Positions 26,571 through 33,886 of a stretch of DNA of 33,886 bases are shown here, one piece after another. This stretch comes from CAZGTQ01 sp964528575 (GTDB lineage Bacteria; Planctomycetota; UBA1135; GCA-002686595). The notes under the pieces were generated by a model. It was given only the letters and a program-made list of their open reading frames with translations, was not told the origin of the DNA and made no database searches. The stretch's first letter is position 1, and each line of letters begins with the position of its first letter. The translations under genes and the position numbers were made by a program. The stretch covers positions 1-33,886 of the forward strand of contig CAZGTQ010000124.1 in assembly GCA_964528575.1 (NCBI GenBank), in the 5' to 3' direction.

Positions 26571-27602
26571 TCAGGAGCGCGGGGGCCGGCGCTCGTCCTG
26601 CGTCGCGCGCGCCAGGCCGCGCCGGACCATGAACTCGACCGCGCTGTTCATGTTCTGCGGCACGAGCCGCACGTCGGGGTGAGCGTGCGCCCAGACGCGG
26701 AACACTTCGTCGACGAAGCCCTGGCCCACGCTCTCGACGCCTCGGAAGTCGAGCACGACTTCGCGGAAGCGTTCGAGGTTCAGGACGAGACGCTTCGCCT
26801 CCGAGCGGGACACGAACGAGCGGCCATACTCGAACAAGCGGATCACGCACCGCGACGTGTCGAAGACGAAGTCGTGCGTATAGCGACCGAAGACCTCGCG
26901 GGTGGTGCGTTGCGTCGCGGTCGAGACCTCGAACGCGACGCGGGTGCCGGGGCCCAACGGCACTTCGCGCACCGTCTGGTCCGGGAGCGTGTTGTCCACG
27001 ATCCACTCGAACCCGTTCGCAGCGAGACGGAAACGGTCGGCCATCTTCGACGCGAAGAAGAGCCCTTCCCCCCAATGGCGATCGGGCTGTGTCGTGACCT
27101 TGCCCTTGCTCAGCTCCTGGAGCGCGTGCAGGTGATCGTCGAGGCGGAGCCCCGCGCGAACCGACTCGAGCGCGCCGATCCCGTCGTCCTCGACTGCGAG
27201 GCGCGCGATGTCGTCCTCCAGCTCGAGGCGGACCCGCACGTCGGGTGCGCCCGAGTGGTCGATGGCATTGTCGACGAGCTCGGTCAGCGCATACGTCAGG
27301 AGCGCGTCCGCGCAGCTCGTTCGAGCGACGGACGAGCCGCGCAGCCACGCGGCGAGCTCCTGGGCGACGACGTCTTCCCGCAGGCCGTCCGTCGGGTGCG
27401 TTCGATCGAAGCTCGCCGGTGCCGAGGGGCGGTAGCGCGCTCCGCGTCCGCGGCCTTCGCGGATCAAGCGACCCTCGGAGATCGCCCGCGAGAGGTGCTT
27501 GTGCAGGGCCTGACGCGTGAGGCCCGTGAGGCGCGACAGCTCACCACTCTGGAAGCTCCCTGCGCGTGCCAGCAGATCCCGGAAGGCTGAACCGACGTCC
27601 AT
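26571..27602 (-). CDS. HTH - GHKL ATPase - STAS-like (DUF4325) regulator
   Basis: 343 residues. Residues 1-60 are a winged-helix-like HTH (SFQSGELSRLTGLTRQALHK, GRGARYRP wing). About 95-235 is a GHKL ATPase: N-box ALTELVDNAIDHSG (105-118; Glu108, Asn112), G1 VEDDGIGA (137-144), G2 GEGLFFASKMAD (178-189), as in anti-sigma kinases. About 255-332 is a STAS-like DUF4325 domain: SRSEAKRLVLNLERF, VVLDFRGVESVGQGFVDEVF, VEFMVRRGLA. The parts of a partner switch (kinase plus STAS) and a DNA-binding domain are thus in one chain, so it may be a one-component regulator; that role is inference. ATG at 27602 has AAAGG 8 bp upstream; the TTG at 27620 is inside a repeat of the adjacent array, which it may bind. 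Confidence 0.85.
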   Translation of the reverse strand: MDVGSAFRDLLARAGSFQSGELSRLTGLTRQALHKHLSRAISEGRLIREGRGRGARYRPSAPASFDRTHPTDGLREDVVAQELAAWLRGSSVARTSCADALLTYALTELVDNAIDHSGAPDVRVRLELEDDIARLAVEDDGIGALESVRAGLRLDDHLHALQELSKGKVTTQPDRHWGEGLFFASKMADRFRLAANGFEWIVDNTLPDQTVREVPLGPGTRVAFEVSTATQRTTREVFGRYTHDFVFDTSRCVIRLFEYGRSFVSRSEAKRLVLNLERFREVVLDFRGVESVGQGFVDEVFRVWAHAHPDVRLVPQNMNSAVEFMVRRGLARATQDERRPPRS

Positions 27603-27613
27603 CTCGCCGCCTT

Positions 27614-27771
27614 TCGTCAAACGCCGCAGGGGTTTTCGTCAACCGAATCGGCTGCGTTGCCCACCTGAGCTCGGCCAATCGTCAACCGACAGGACCAGAA
27701 TCGTCCAGTGGGAGCACGCAATCGTCAGCCAGACGTGCGCAAATGTCAACAGCGCCGCGGAAAATCGTCAA
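27614..27771. repeat. Array of eight phased TCGTCAA direct repeats (candidate operator)
   Basis: The 7-mer TCGTCAA, preceded by A/T-A/T, recurs at 27614, 27636, 27679, 27701 (TCGTCCA), 27722 (TCGTCAG), 27743 (ATGTCAA) and 27765, with a degenerate copy TTGCCCA at 27657. Starts are 22, 21, 22, 22, 21, 21 and 22 bp apart, two helical turns. All copies have the same orientation. Intervening 14-15 bp are dissimilar. The array fills most of the 240-bp gap between the HTH-ATPase-STAS gene (minus) and the porin-like gene (plus); the first copy ends 12 bp before the regulator's ATG. Read on the minus strand the unit is TTGACGAWW. Confidence 0.85.
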
Positions 27772-27842
27772 TCCGGCTGCGCGGGCAGGCACGCAGCGGC
27801 CGTGGACGTGCAGAGGGGGCGCGTCTCGACGATGCTGTGCCC

Positions 27843-29105
27843 ATGGACGCCGATCCGATTCCCACTCGTGCGCGCGCGGCGGCCGGCTTGGTCGCGGCGC
27901 TCGCTCTCGCCGTGCCGAACGCCGCGCAGGAGGACGAGGCGCCCGTCGACGAGCCGCTCGAGCGGCCGAGCGAGCTCGAGGTCGCGCTGCGCGACGGGCG
28001 CGTGTGGCTCGAGCTGCGCGGGCGCTACGAGAACGTCGAGGACGACGCGTTCGGCGACGAAGCGAACGCGACGACGCTGCGGACCGCGCTCGGGTTCGAG
28101 ACCGGCTCCTACGAGGGCTTCTCGGCGCTGCTCGAATTCGAGGACGTGAGCGCGTTCGGCGACGAGCGCTACGACAGCCTCGCGAACGGGATGGACGACT
28201 TCCCCCTCGTGCCTGATCCCGACGGCACCGAGGTCAACCGCGCGCTCGTGCGTTACGTGTGGGGCGAGCAGGAGCTCGAGGTGCGCGCCGGCCGGCAGTA
28301 CGTGAGCTTCGACGACGGGCGCATCGTCGGGATCGAGCCGTGGCGGCAGAACCGGCGCAGCTACGACGCCGTCTCGGTGAGCGGCACGCTGTGGGAGGAC
28401 ACGAGCGTGACCTACTCGTACTTGCACCGCGTACACGACGTGTTCGGCTTCGACGACCCGGACGTCGACGAGGAGCACTCGTCGCACCTCGTGCACGCCG
28501 AGCGCGACTTCGAGGGGCTCGGCACCGTTGCGGCGTACCTCGTGCACCTCGACGTCGAGGACCGCCCCGACGTGTCGACGCGAACCGTCGGCGCGCGCTT
28601 CACCGGCTCGCAGGACGTCGGACGCGAGGTCGCAGTCCACTATCTCGCCGAGTACGCGGACCAGGACGACGTCGAGGACAACCCGCTGCTCGTCGACGCC
28701 GACTACTGGCACGGCGCCGTCGACGTCGAATGGCGCGCGTTCGTCCTCGGCGGCGGGCTCGAGCACCTCGGCGGCTCCGAGACGCCCGGCGATCGCTTCA
28801 CGACGCCGCTCGCGTCGACGCACGAGTTCCTCGGCTGGGCGGACCAGTTCGACGACACGCCCGACGGCGGCGTCGAGGACCTGTACGTACACGCCGGCGC
28901 GCGCTACTGGAAAGCGGCGATCGACGCGTACTGGCACGAGTTCGAGTCCGACGCGACCGACGAGGACCTCGGCAGCGAGCTCGACGTGCGGCTCACCCTC
29001 GCGTTCGGCAACCTGACGATCGGCGCCGCGTACGCCGACTTCGGCGGCGAGGGCATCGACGACGTCTCGAAGTTCTGGGGCTGGGTCAGCTACTCGCTGT
29101 TCTGA
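27843..29105 (+). CDS. Outer-membrane beta-barrel (porin / alginate-export-like) protein
   Basis: 420 residues with signal peptide (MDADPIPTRARAAAGLVAAL, Ala-rich end VPNAAQ). The mature chain alternates polar and hydrophobic residues in amphipathic strands such as VWLELRGRYENVEDDAF, SVTYSYLHRVHDVFGF, VAAYLVHLDVED, VAVHYLAEYAD, LYVHAGARYWKAAIDAYWHE and LTIGAAYADFGG. It ends in an aromatic residue (WVSYSLF), as outer-membrane barrels do. ALVRYVWGEQELEVRAGRQY (about residues 136-155) is the RxGRQ-like motif of alginate-export/DUF1302-type porins. It is strongly acidic, so cation selectivity is possible. ATG at 27843; in-frame codons upstream run into the repeat array. Its regulation by the array is inferred from position. 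The end overlaps the convergent gene by 16 bp. Confidence 0.78.
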   Translation: MDADPIPTRARAAAGLVAALALAVPNAAQEDEAPVDEPLERPSELEVALRDGRVWLELRGRYENVEDDAFGDEANATTLRTALGFETGSYEGFSALLEFEDVSAFGDERYDSLANGMDDFPLVPDPDGTEVNRALVRYVWGEQELEVRAGRQYVSFDDGRIVGIEPWRQNRRSYDAVSVSGTLWEDTSVTYSYLHRVHDVFGFDDPDVDEEHSSHLVHAERDFEGLGTVAAYLVHLDVEDRPDVSTRTVGARFTGSQDVGREVAVHYLAEYADQDDVEDNPLLVDADYWHGAVDVEWRAFVLGGGLEHLGGSETPGDRFTTPLASTHEFLGWADQFDDTPDGGVEDLYVHAGARYWKAAIDAYWHEFESDATDEDLGSELDVRLTLAFGNLTIGAAYADFGGEGIDDVSKFWGWVSYSLF

Positions 29106-30010
29106 CGCACGAAGCGCAGCGGCGCGGGGAGGGGGCCCGAGCGCAGCGCGTCGACCAGCGCCGCCGCGTCGTCGCGCGCGAGGCCGAGCGGGAGAGCGAG
29201 CGCGCCGTCCGCCGCCGCGGCGACCGTCCGCTCGTCGATCTCCTCGGTCGCGACGACGCGCCCGTCGACCACGACGGCGAGCACGCGGCCCGCGTGCAGC
29301 TCGACGAACACCGCGAACGCGCGCGCGCGCTCGCGGCGCGGCTCGCACGCCAGACGCGGCGCGGAGCCGTCGCCGACGAGCGACCACGCCGCCGGATCGA
29401 AGTCGCCCTGGTCGAACGCGAACGTCTCGGCGTGCACGCGCGGTGGAGCGAGGCCGGGGAGCGCGGCGGCGGCGTCGCGCTCGCTCCCGCGCGCGAGCCA
29501 CACGAGCCGCGGAACGGGACCGCCGGCGTCGCGCTCGACCGCGGCGAACGCGGCGACGCCGGCGCCGGGATGGGCTTCGAGCCAGGCGGCGAGGCGTGCG
29601 CGCTCCGAGGCCAGATCCAGATCCAGATCCAGATCCGGCTCGCCGTCGCGGGCCAGCGGCACGAGCGCGAGCGTGCCGGCCAGGGCGAGCCGCGCGCGCA
29701 CCGCCGCTCGGTCCGCGTCGTCGAGACCGCGCTCGGCGACGCGCACCGCGAACGTCCCGCCGCCCTCGTGCGTCGCGCTCGGCCGGTAGCCGATCAGCCG
29801 GCTCTCGATCAGCAGCGCCACGCGGCGCGCGGCCGCGTCGTCGAGCTCGGCGGGAGCGTCGCCGCCGGAGGCCTCGAGCGCGAACACGAGCGTCGCCCCC
29901 TCCCGGCTGAGCACGTCGTACGCGACCCAGGCCGCGAGCGCGATTACGCCGATCGCGAGCGCCGCGACGAACGCGCGGACGGCGAAGCCGAGCGCGCGCG
30001 CCGCGCTCAT
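29090..30010 (-). CDS. Orphan SecD-P1-like membrane-anchored protein
   Basis: 306 residues. One N-terminal TM (FVAALAIGVIALAAWVAY, about 14-31) is followed by an extracytoplasmic domain. Parts resemble the P1 head of SecD: ATLVFALEASGGDAP, TFAVRVAERGLDDADRAAVR, LALAGTLALVPLA, and a close in ALVDALRSGPLPAPLRF, comparable to the ALRAGALPAPL that precedes TM2 in SecD. The TM2-6 bundle that drives translocation is absent: the protein stops about ten residues later. It is therefore a SecD fragment-like paralogue, not a translocase subunit, with unknown role. A DLDLDLDL stretch (126-133) comes from a hexamer repeat. It overlaps the carboxylesterase stop by ATGA, so it is co-translated with it. Confidence 0.65.
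   Translation of the reverse strand: MSAARALGFAVRAFVAALAIGVIALAAWVAYDVLSREGATLVFALEASGGDAPAELDDAAARRVALLIESRLIGYRPSATHEGGGTFAVRVAERGLDDADRAAVRARLALAGTLALVPLARDGEPDLDLDLDLASERARLAAWLEAHPGAGVAAFAAVERDAGGPVPRLVWLARGSERDAAAALPGLAPPRVHAETFAFDQGDFDPAAWSLVGDGSAPRLACEPRRERARAFAVFVELHAGRVLAVVVDGRVVATEEIDERTVAAAADGALALPLGLARDDAAALVDALRSGPLPAPLRFVRQNSE
29611..29634. repeat. (CCAGAT)4 hexanucleotide tandem repeat inside the SecD-like gene
   Basis: Four perfect CCAGAT units, followed by CC, coding Asp-Leu four times on the minus strand. Slippage would change length by two residues without a frameshift. It is the cleanest simple repeat in the window. Confidence 0.9.
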
Positions 30011-30702
30011 CCGCCGCGCTGGGCCGGCGCGGAGCGCTCGAACCGGATGTTCATCCACGCGCCGAGCGCGGCGATCTCCTCGGCGCACACCTGGTGCTGC
30101 ATCGGGTAGTCCGCCCACGTCACGGCGTAACCGCGCTCGGCGAGCCGGTCGCGCGCCGCGCGGCCGAACGCGTGCGGCACGATCGGGTCCTGCGTGCCGT
30201 GCGCCATGAAGATCGGCATCCCCAAGCTCGCGGGGTGCGCCTCGTCGAGGCTCGCCGTCGTCGGGAGGTAGGTCGAGAGCGCGATCAGGCCGAGGAGCGG
30301 CTCGGGGTGGCGCAGCGCGACGTGCAGCGCGACCGCGCCGCCCTGCGAGAAGCCGGCGAGCAGCGTGCGCTCGGGCGCGACGCCGCGCTCGCGCTCGCGC
30401 GCGAGCAGCGCGAGGACGCGGCGCGCGGCCGAGCGCACGCCACCCTCGTCCGCGCGCCGATCGATCGACAGGTCGCGGATGTCGTACCACGCGCGCATCG
30501 GCAGGCCGCCGTTCAGCGTGACCGGGATCACGGGCGCGTGCGGGAAGACGAAGCGAACGGGGAAGCGGCGGTCGAGCCGCAGCATCGGCACGACCGGCTC
30601 GAAGTCGTGGCCGTCGGCGCCCAGACCGTGGAGCCAGATCACGGCGTGCGTCGCCGCGCGGGCGGGCTCGATCTCGACGCAAGGGAGGAGCTCGTCGCTC
30701 AT
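30007..30702 (-). CDS. Carboxylesterase / phospholipase family alpha/beta-hydrolase (YpfH/EstB-like)
   Basis: 231 residues. Oxyanion region VIWLHGLGADGHDFEP (21-36), PHAPVIPVTLNGGLPMRAWYD (split 54-74), nucleophile elbow AGFSQGG (Ser119), acid HGTQDPIVP (Asp172) and catalytic His203 in YPMQHQVC. This matches the Abhydrolase_2 carboxylesterases of about 220 residues, soluble and cytoplasmic (no signal peptide), acting on short acyl esters or lysophospholipids. The start is ATG at 30702 (MSDELLPCVEIEP) or at 30714 (adds MVRS); I chose the shorter by family length. First gene of a pair with the SecD-like gene, divergent from the M14 carboxypeptidase. Confidence 0.9.
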   Translation of the reverse strand: MSDELLPCVEIEPARAATHAVIWLHGLGADGHDFEPVVPMLRLDRRFPVRFVFPHAPVIPVTLNGGLPMRAWYDIRDLSIDRRADEGGVRSAARRVLALLARERERGVAPERTLLAGFSQGGAVALHVALRHPEPLLGLIALSTYLPTTASLDEAHPASLGMPIFMAHGTQDPIVPHAFGRAARDRLAERGYAVTWADYPMQHQVCAEEIAALGAWMNIRFERSAPAQRGG

Positions 30703-30770
30703 GGAACGGACCATCGTGCCCGATCGCGCCGTGCGAGGCCAACTCCGCTGCGCCCGGCCTGCGCGCGCGC

Positions 30771-30805
30771 TACGATCCGCCCGACCCTGTCCCCCCTCCA
30801 GGAGG
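30771..30805 (+). promoter_or_regulatory. -10 box and strong ribosome binding site of the M14 carboxypeptidase gene
   Basis: TACGAT at 30771-30776 (in CTACGAT, as before pcm) predicts a start near 30783. AGGAGG at 30800-30805 stands 7 bp before the GTG at 30813, the strongest Shine-Dalgarno in the window, and fixes that GTG as the start. Confidence 0.6.
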
Positions 30806-30812
30806 CCGAATC

Positions 30813-33302
30813 GTGCGAAACCCCGTGCTCCTCGCCGCGCTCTTGCTCGCGAGCCCGCTCCTCGCCCAGCGCGTCACGCCGCCCGACGAGCACCTCGGCC
30901 GCCCCGTCGGCATCGACTTCGAGCTCGCGGACTGGAGCGAGGTGAGCGGTTACTTCCGCCTCCTGGCGTCGCAGAGCCCGCGCGTGCTGCTGGAGACGGT
31001 CGGCACGACGACCGAGGGGCGCGAGTTCCTGCTCGCCACGATCAGCTCCGAGGAGAACCTCGCGTCGCTCGACGGGATCCGCGACGCGGCGGCGCGCATC
31101 GCCGATCCGCGCGGCCTCTCGGCGGAGCAGCGTCGCGACGTGCTCGACGCGGCGCGGCCGATCCTGTTCGTGTCGTGCGCGATGCACTCGACCGAGACCG
31201 CGGCGCCGCAGTTCGGGATGGAGCTCGCCTACCGGCTCGCGACGTCCGACGCGGAGCCGTGGCGCAGCGCGCGGCGCGAGCTGGTCGTCGTGCTCTTCCC
31301 GACGCTCAACCCCGACGGGCTCGACCACGTCGTGTCGTGGTACCGCGAGACGGTCGGCACGCCGCACGAGGGCGCTGGCCTGTTGAAGCTCTACCAGTAC
31401 TACGCGGGCCACGACAACAACCGCGACTGGTTCATGCTGACGCAGAACGAGACGCGCATCGTCACCGAGCAGCTCTACTCGGTCTGGCACCCGCACGTCT
31501 ATTGGGACGTGCACCAGCAGGGCGGCACGCGCGAGCGCATGTTCATCCCGCCGTTCCGCGATCCGCTCAACCCGAACCTCGACTCCGGGATCATCGCGGG
31601 CATCGACGCGCTCGGCTCGCGCGCGCTGTTCGACATGACGCGCGAGGGGCTCACCGGCATCTCGACCGGCGTCACCTACGACATGTGGTGGAACGGCGGC
31701 AACCGCAACGTGCCGGTGCGCCACAACGTCATCGGCCTGCTCACCGAGGCCGCGTCGGTGAACCTCGCGTCGCCGGTCTTCCTCGAGCCGAGCGACCTCG
31801 AGCCGCCGCGCGGCCTGGGCGACTACGTTCCGTCGAACCGCTTCCCCGAGCCGTGGCCGGGCGGCTGGTGGCGGCTGCGCGACATCATCGACTACGAGCT
31901 CTCGTTCGGCCGCTCGCTGCTTCGCACGATCTCGAGCGAGCCGCGCGTGTGGCTCGAGAACGCGATGGAAGCGGCGCAGCGCGCGATCGACGACGGCCGG
32001 TTCGGCGCGCCGCGGGCGTGGGTGATCCCGAGCGACAACCGCGACCGCGGGGCCGTTCGACGGCTCGTCGACACGCTCCTCGTCGGCGGCGTCGAGCTCT
32101 TCGTCAGCGACGAGCCGCTCGACGTCGACGGACGCCGCTGGCCCGCCGGCTCGATCGTGATCCCGCGCGCGCAGCCGTACGGCGCGCACGTCAAGGACCT
32201 GTTCGAGGTGCAGCGCTACCCCGAGGGCGATCCGCCGTACGACGTGGCGGGCTGGACGCTGCCGTTCCTGCTCGGCGTGCACCGCGTCGAGGTGATGAGC
32301 GAGGTGCCCGGGCCGCTGCGGCGCGTCTTCGAGCCCGACGCGGCGGTCGCGGACTTCGCGGACGCGAGCAGCGAGAGCGTCTGGAGCGGCGCCGACAGCG
32401 CGACGTGGCCGCGCGTGTTCGCCGCGCTCGACGCGGGACAGCCGCTGTCGCTCCTGACCGGCCCGGCGGGCGAGGAGTCTCCACCCGCCGGCTCGTTCGC
32501 GCTGGCCGGCGCGAGCGGCGTCGGCGCCGACCGCGCGCGCGTCGAGCTCGCCTCGCTCCCGCGTGTCGGGCTCTACACGCCGTGGTCGGGCTCGATGAAC
32601 GAGGGTTGGATGCGCTGGGTGTTCGACACGTTCGAGCTGCCGTACGTGCGCGTGCGCAACGAGATGCTGCGTGCGGGCGAGCTCGGCCGCTTCCTCGACG
32701 TGCTCGTCCTGCCGAACATGTCCGAGCGCCAGCTCGACGAGGGCCGTGCGCCGGGCACGGTGCCGGACGAGTACACGCGCGGTCTCGATCCCGAGGGCGC
32801 CGTCGCGGTCGAGGAGTTCGTGCGCGGCGGGGGCACGCTCGTCGCGATGTCGGGCTCGGCGGAGTGGGCGATCGAGCTGTTCCAGCTCCCGATCGAGGAC
32901 GTCGCGCGCGGCGAGGGCTCCGGCGACTTCGCGTGCCCCGGCAGCGTGCTGCGCACCGTGCCCGAGCCGGCGCACGCGGCGACGGCGGGCCTGCCGGACT
33001 CGATCGCGGTCTTCTTCTCGAGCGGCAACGCATGGAGCGTCGCGAAGCCGGACGAGCGCAAGCACGCCGACGGGACGAAGGACGAGCGCGCGATCGACGT
33101 GCTCCTGCGCTACGCGCCCTCGCGCCTGTTGCTCTCCGGCTGGATCCGCGAGCCCGAGGTGATCGAGGGACGCGCTGCGTGGGTGCGCGCGCGCCACGGC
33201 GAGGGCGCGGTGCACCTGTTCGGCTTCCGGCCGCAGTACCGGGGCTGGTCGCAGGCGAGCTTCCCGTTGCTCTTCCGCGCGATCCTGCTCGGCGGCCGCT
33301 GA
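30813..33302 (+). CDS. Secreted M14-family zinc metallocarboxypeptidase
   Basis: 829 residues, GTG start with signal peptide MRNPVLLAALLLASPLLAQ. The zinc site is His125 and Glu128 in AMHSTETAAPQ, and His234 in VYWDVHQQGG; the catalytic Glu is Glu312 in GLLTEAAS. Other family marks are FPTLNPDGLDHV and HDNNRDWFMLTQNETR. The C-terminal half (about 330-829) is an extension without a recognised catalytic motif and includes a glutamine-amidotransferase-like fold hint (LDVLVLPNMSERQL, EEFVRGGGTLVAMSGSAEW) seen in large bacterial M14 peptidases. It trims C-terminal residues from peptides outside the cytoplasm; specificity unknown. Its TGA overlaps the next ATG by one base (TGATG), so the YwqK-like gene is coupled. 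Confidence 0.92.
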   Translation: MRNPVLLAALLLASPLLAQRVTPPDEHLGRPVGIDFELADWSEVSGYFRLLASQSPRVLLETVGTTTEGREFLLATISSEENLASLDGIRDAAARIADPRGLSAEQRRDVLDAARPILFVSCAMHSTETAAPQFGMELAYRLATSDAEPWRSARRELVVVLFPTLNPDGLDHVVSWYRETVGTPHEGAGLLKLYQYYAGHDNNRDWFMLTQNETRIVTEQLYSVWHPHVYWDVHQQGGTRERMFIPPFRDPLNPNLDSGIIAGIDALGSRALFDMTREGLTGISTGVTYDMWWNGGNRNVPVRHNVIGLLTEAASVNLASPVFLEPSDLEPPRGLGDYVPSNRFPEPWPGGWWRLRDIIDYELSFGRSLLRTISSEPRVWLENAMEAAQRAIDDGRFGAPRAWVIPSDNRDRGAVRRLVDTLLVGGVELFVSDEPLDVDGRRWPAGSIVIPRAQPYGAHVKDLFEVQRYPEGDPPYDVAGWTLPFLLGVHRVEVMSEVPGPLRRVFEPDAAVADFADASSESVWSGADSATWPRVFAALDAGQPLSLLTGPAGEESPPAGSFALAGASGVGADRARVELASLPRVGLYTPWSGSMNEGWMRWVFDTFELPYVRVRNEMLRAGELGRFLDVLVLPNMSERQLDEGRAPGTVPDEYTRGLDPEGAVAVEEFVRGGGTLVAMSGSAEWAIELFQLPIEDVARGEGSGDFACPGSVLRTVPEPAHAATAGLPDSIAVFFSSGNAWSVAKPDERKHADGTKDERAIDVLLRYAPSRLLLSGWIREPEVIEGRAAWVRARHGEGAVHLFGFRPQYRGWSQASFPLLFRAILLGGR

Positions 33303-33886
33303 TGCGCGCGGCGGCGGCTCTCGCGCTCACCGCGCTCGCGCCTGCGTTCGCGCTCGCGTGCCAAGGGCGGCCCGATCCGGTCGAGACGTTCGAGACCTTC
33401 TACCGTCGTTCGCACTGGGTGCCGGTCGGCGAGCTCGCGCGCGAGCCGATCGACCGCACGCTGCGGCTGCACTATCCGAGCGAGCGCCCCGATCGCGACG
33501 TGGGGCAGCTCCAGCGCGAGTGGGGGACGCGGCTCTATCCGACGGGGAAGGTCGTGCAGCACGGACCCGACCGCGCGTGGTGGCCGGACGGCACGCCGCG
33601 TTCCGAGCGCTTCTTCGAGCTCGGCGTGCCGGTCGGTACGTGGACGCGCTGGCACGAGGACGGCTCGAAGTCGTTCGAGACGACGTTCGCCGCGGTCGAC
33701 GCTCCGCGCACGACGACGTTCTGGCACGCGAACGGCGTGAAGGCGGGCGCCGGCCCGGTCGTCGCGGGCATCCGCCACGGCACGTGGACGCTGTGGCACG
33801 AGAACGGAGACGTGGCGGAGCGCGGCGAGTACGTCGACGGCGAGCGCGAGGGCATCTGGACGCTGTGGTACCCCGGCGGCGCCAAG
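33302..33886 (+). CDS. YwqK/MORN-repeat lipoprotein, truncated by window end
   Basis: 195 codons visible, open at the window edge. Lipoprotein signal with lipobox ALAC (Cys20). The mature region carries repeated units of about 22-24 residues: W-x-D-G-x-P-R-S-E-R, GTWTRWHEDGSKSFE, TFWHANGVKAG, GTWTLWHENGDVAERGEY, GIWTLWYPGG. They match the MORN-variant repeats of the YwqK 'antitoxin-like' family (xGxWxxWxxNGxxxxxGxY). The repeats are structural; the 'antitoxin' name comes from one Bacillus locus, and no toxin gene is seen here. Start ATG at 33302 overlaps the carboxypeptidase stop, so the pair is one operon. Its function with the peptidase is unknown. Confidence 0.85.
   Translation, partial: MRAAAALALTALAPAFALACQGRPDPVETFETFYRRSHWVPVGELAREPIDRTLRLHYPSERPDRDVGQLQREWGTRLYPTGKVVQHGPDRAWWPDGTPRSERFFELGVPVGTWTRWHEDGSKSFETTFAAVDAPRTTTFWHANGVKAGAGPVVAGIRHGTWTLWHENGDVAERGEYVDGEREGIWTLWYPGGAK

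Noticed and set aside
27614..27771. CRISPR array
   Set aside because: Repeats are 7-9 bp with 14-15 bp between them, far too short, several copies vary in the core, and no cas gene is near. The two-turn period fits protein binding better.
33302..33886. Toxin-antitoxin system suggested by the YwqK family name
   Set aside because: The gene is an exported lipoprotein in an operon with a peptidase; no toxin gene is visible, so only the MORN-type repeat call is made.

Overview
The window is a dense, very GC-rich bacterial chromosome segment (codon third positions almost all G or C). It reads as a member of the Planctomycetota, most likely one of the high-GC marine lineages near Poly30, Saltatorellus or Rohdeiramia. 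That placement is inference. It rests on an FG-GAP repeat secreted protein with a planctomycete-style C-terminal tail, a sulfatase-like lipoprotein, carboxypeptidase-regulatory-like repeats, a secreted hydrolase with HEAT repeats and the 'VVLKSGKxLEG' N-terminal motif, and CPBP proteases. I saw no rRNA, tRNA, CRISPR array, insertion sequence or phage gene.

Layout. 1-5.6 kb is a nitric-oxide detoxification island: quinol NO reductase norZ (partial) and the RIC/ScdA iron-centre repair protein on the minus strand, divergent from norR, a second sigma-54 activator overlapping norR, and a 59-residue four-cysteine protein. Two good sigma-54 (-24/-12) promoters and upstream repeat elements tie these genes together. 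5.6-9.8 kb (minus): a GT-C type membrane glycosyltransferase behind a sulfatase-fold lipoprotein that has Thr where a sulfatase has Cys/Ser, then a MauE-like/thioredoxin-like membrane protein. 10.2-12.6 kb: CorA, a TPMT-family methyltransferase and a convergent class I methyltransferase. 12.6-17.2 kb (minus): a translationally coupled operon of a TPR-CPBP membrane protease, an ABC ATPase and an ABC permease. 17.4-21.4 kb (minus): a nitroreductase-methyltransferase fusion and a multi-domain carboxypeptidase-regulatory-like protein. 21.5-26.6 kb: a secreted esterase with HEAT repeats, an NTF2-like secreted protein, pcm, and the FG-GAP protein. 26.6-29.1 kb: an HTH/GHKL-ATPase/STAS-like (DUF4325) regulator divergent from a beta-barrel porin-like protein. 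Between these two lies an array of eight helically phased short repeats. 29.1-33.9 kb: a SecD-P1-like membrane protein and carboxylesterase (minus), then an M14 metallocarboxypeptidase and a partial YwqK/MORN-type lipoprotein (plus).

The most interesting items are: (1) the 158-bp array of WWTCGTCAA repeats every 21-22 bp beside the HTH-ATPase-STAS regulator; (2) the second sigma-54 activator with tandem perfect palindromes, a near-consensus -24/-12 promoter and the Cys4 mini-protein; (3) recurrent TAnnnT-like -10 boxes 6-11 bp before start codons, suggesting leaderless mRNAs; (4) an abrupt GC drop inside norZ. All coordinates were worked out by hand from the sequence; no database search was run.
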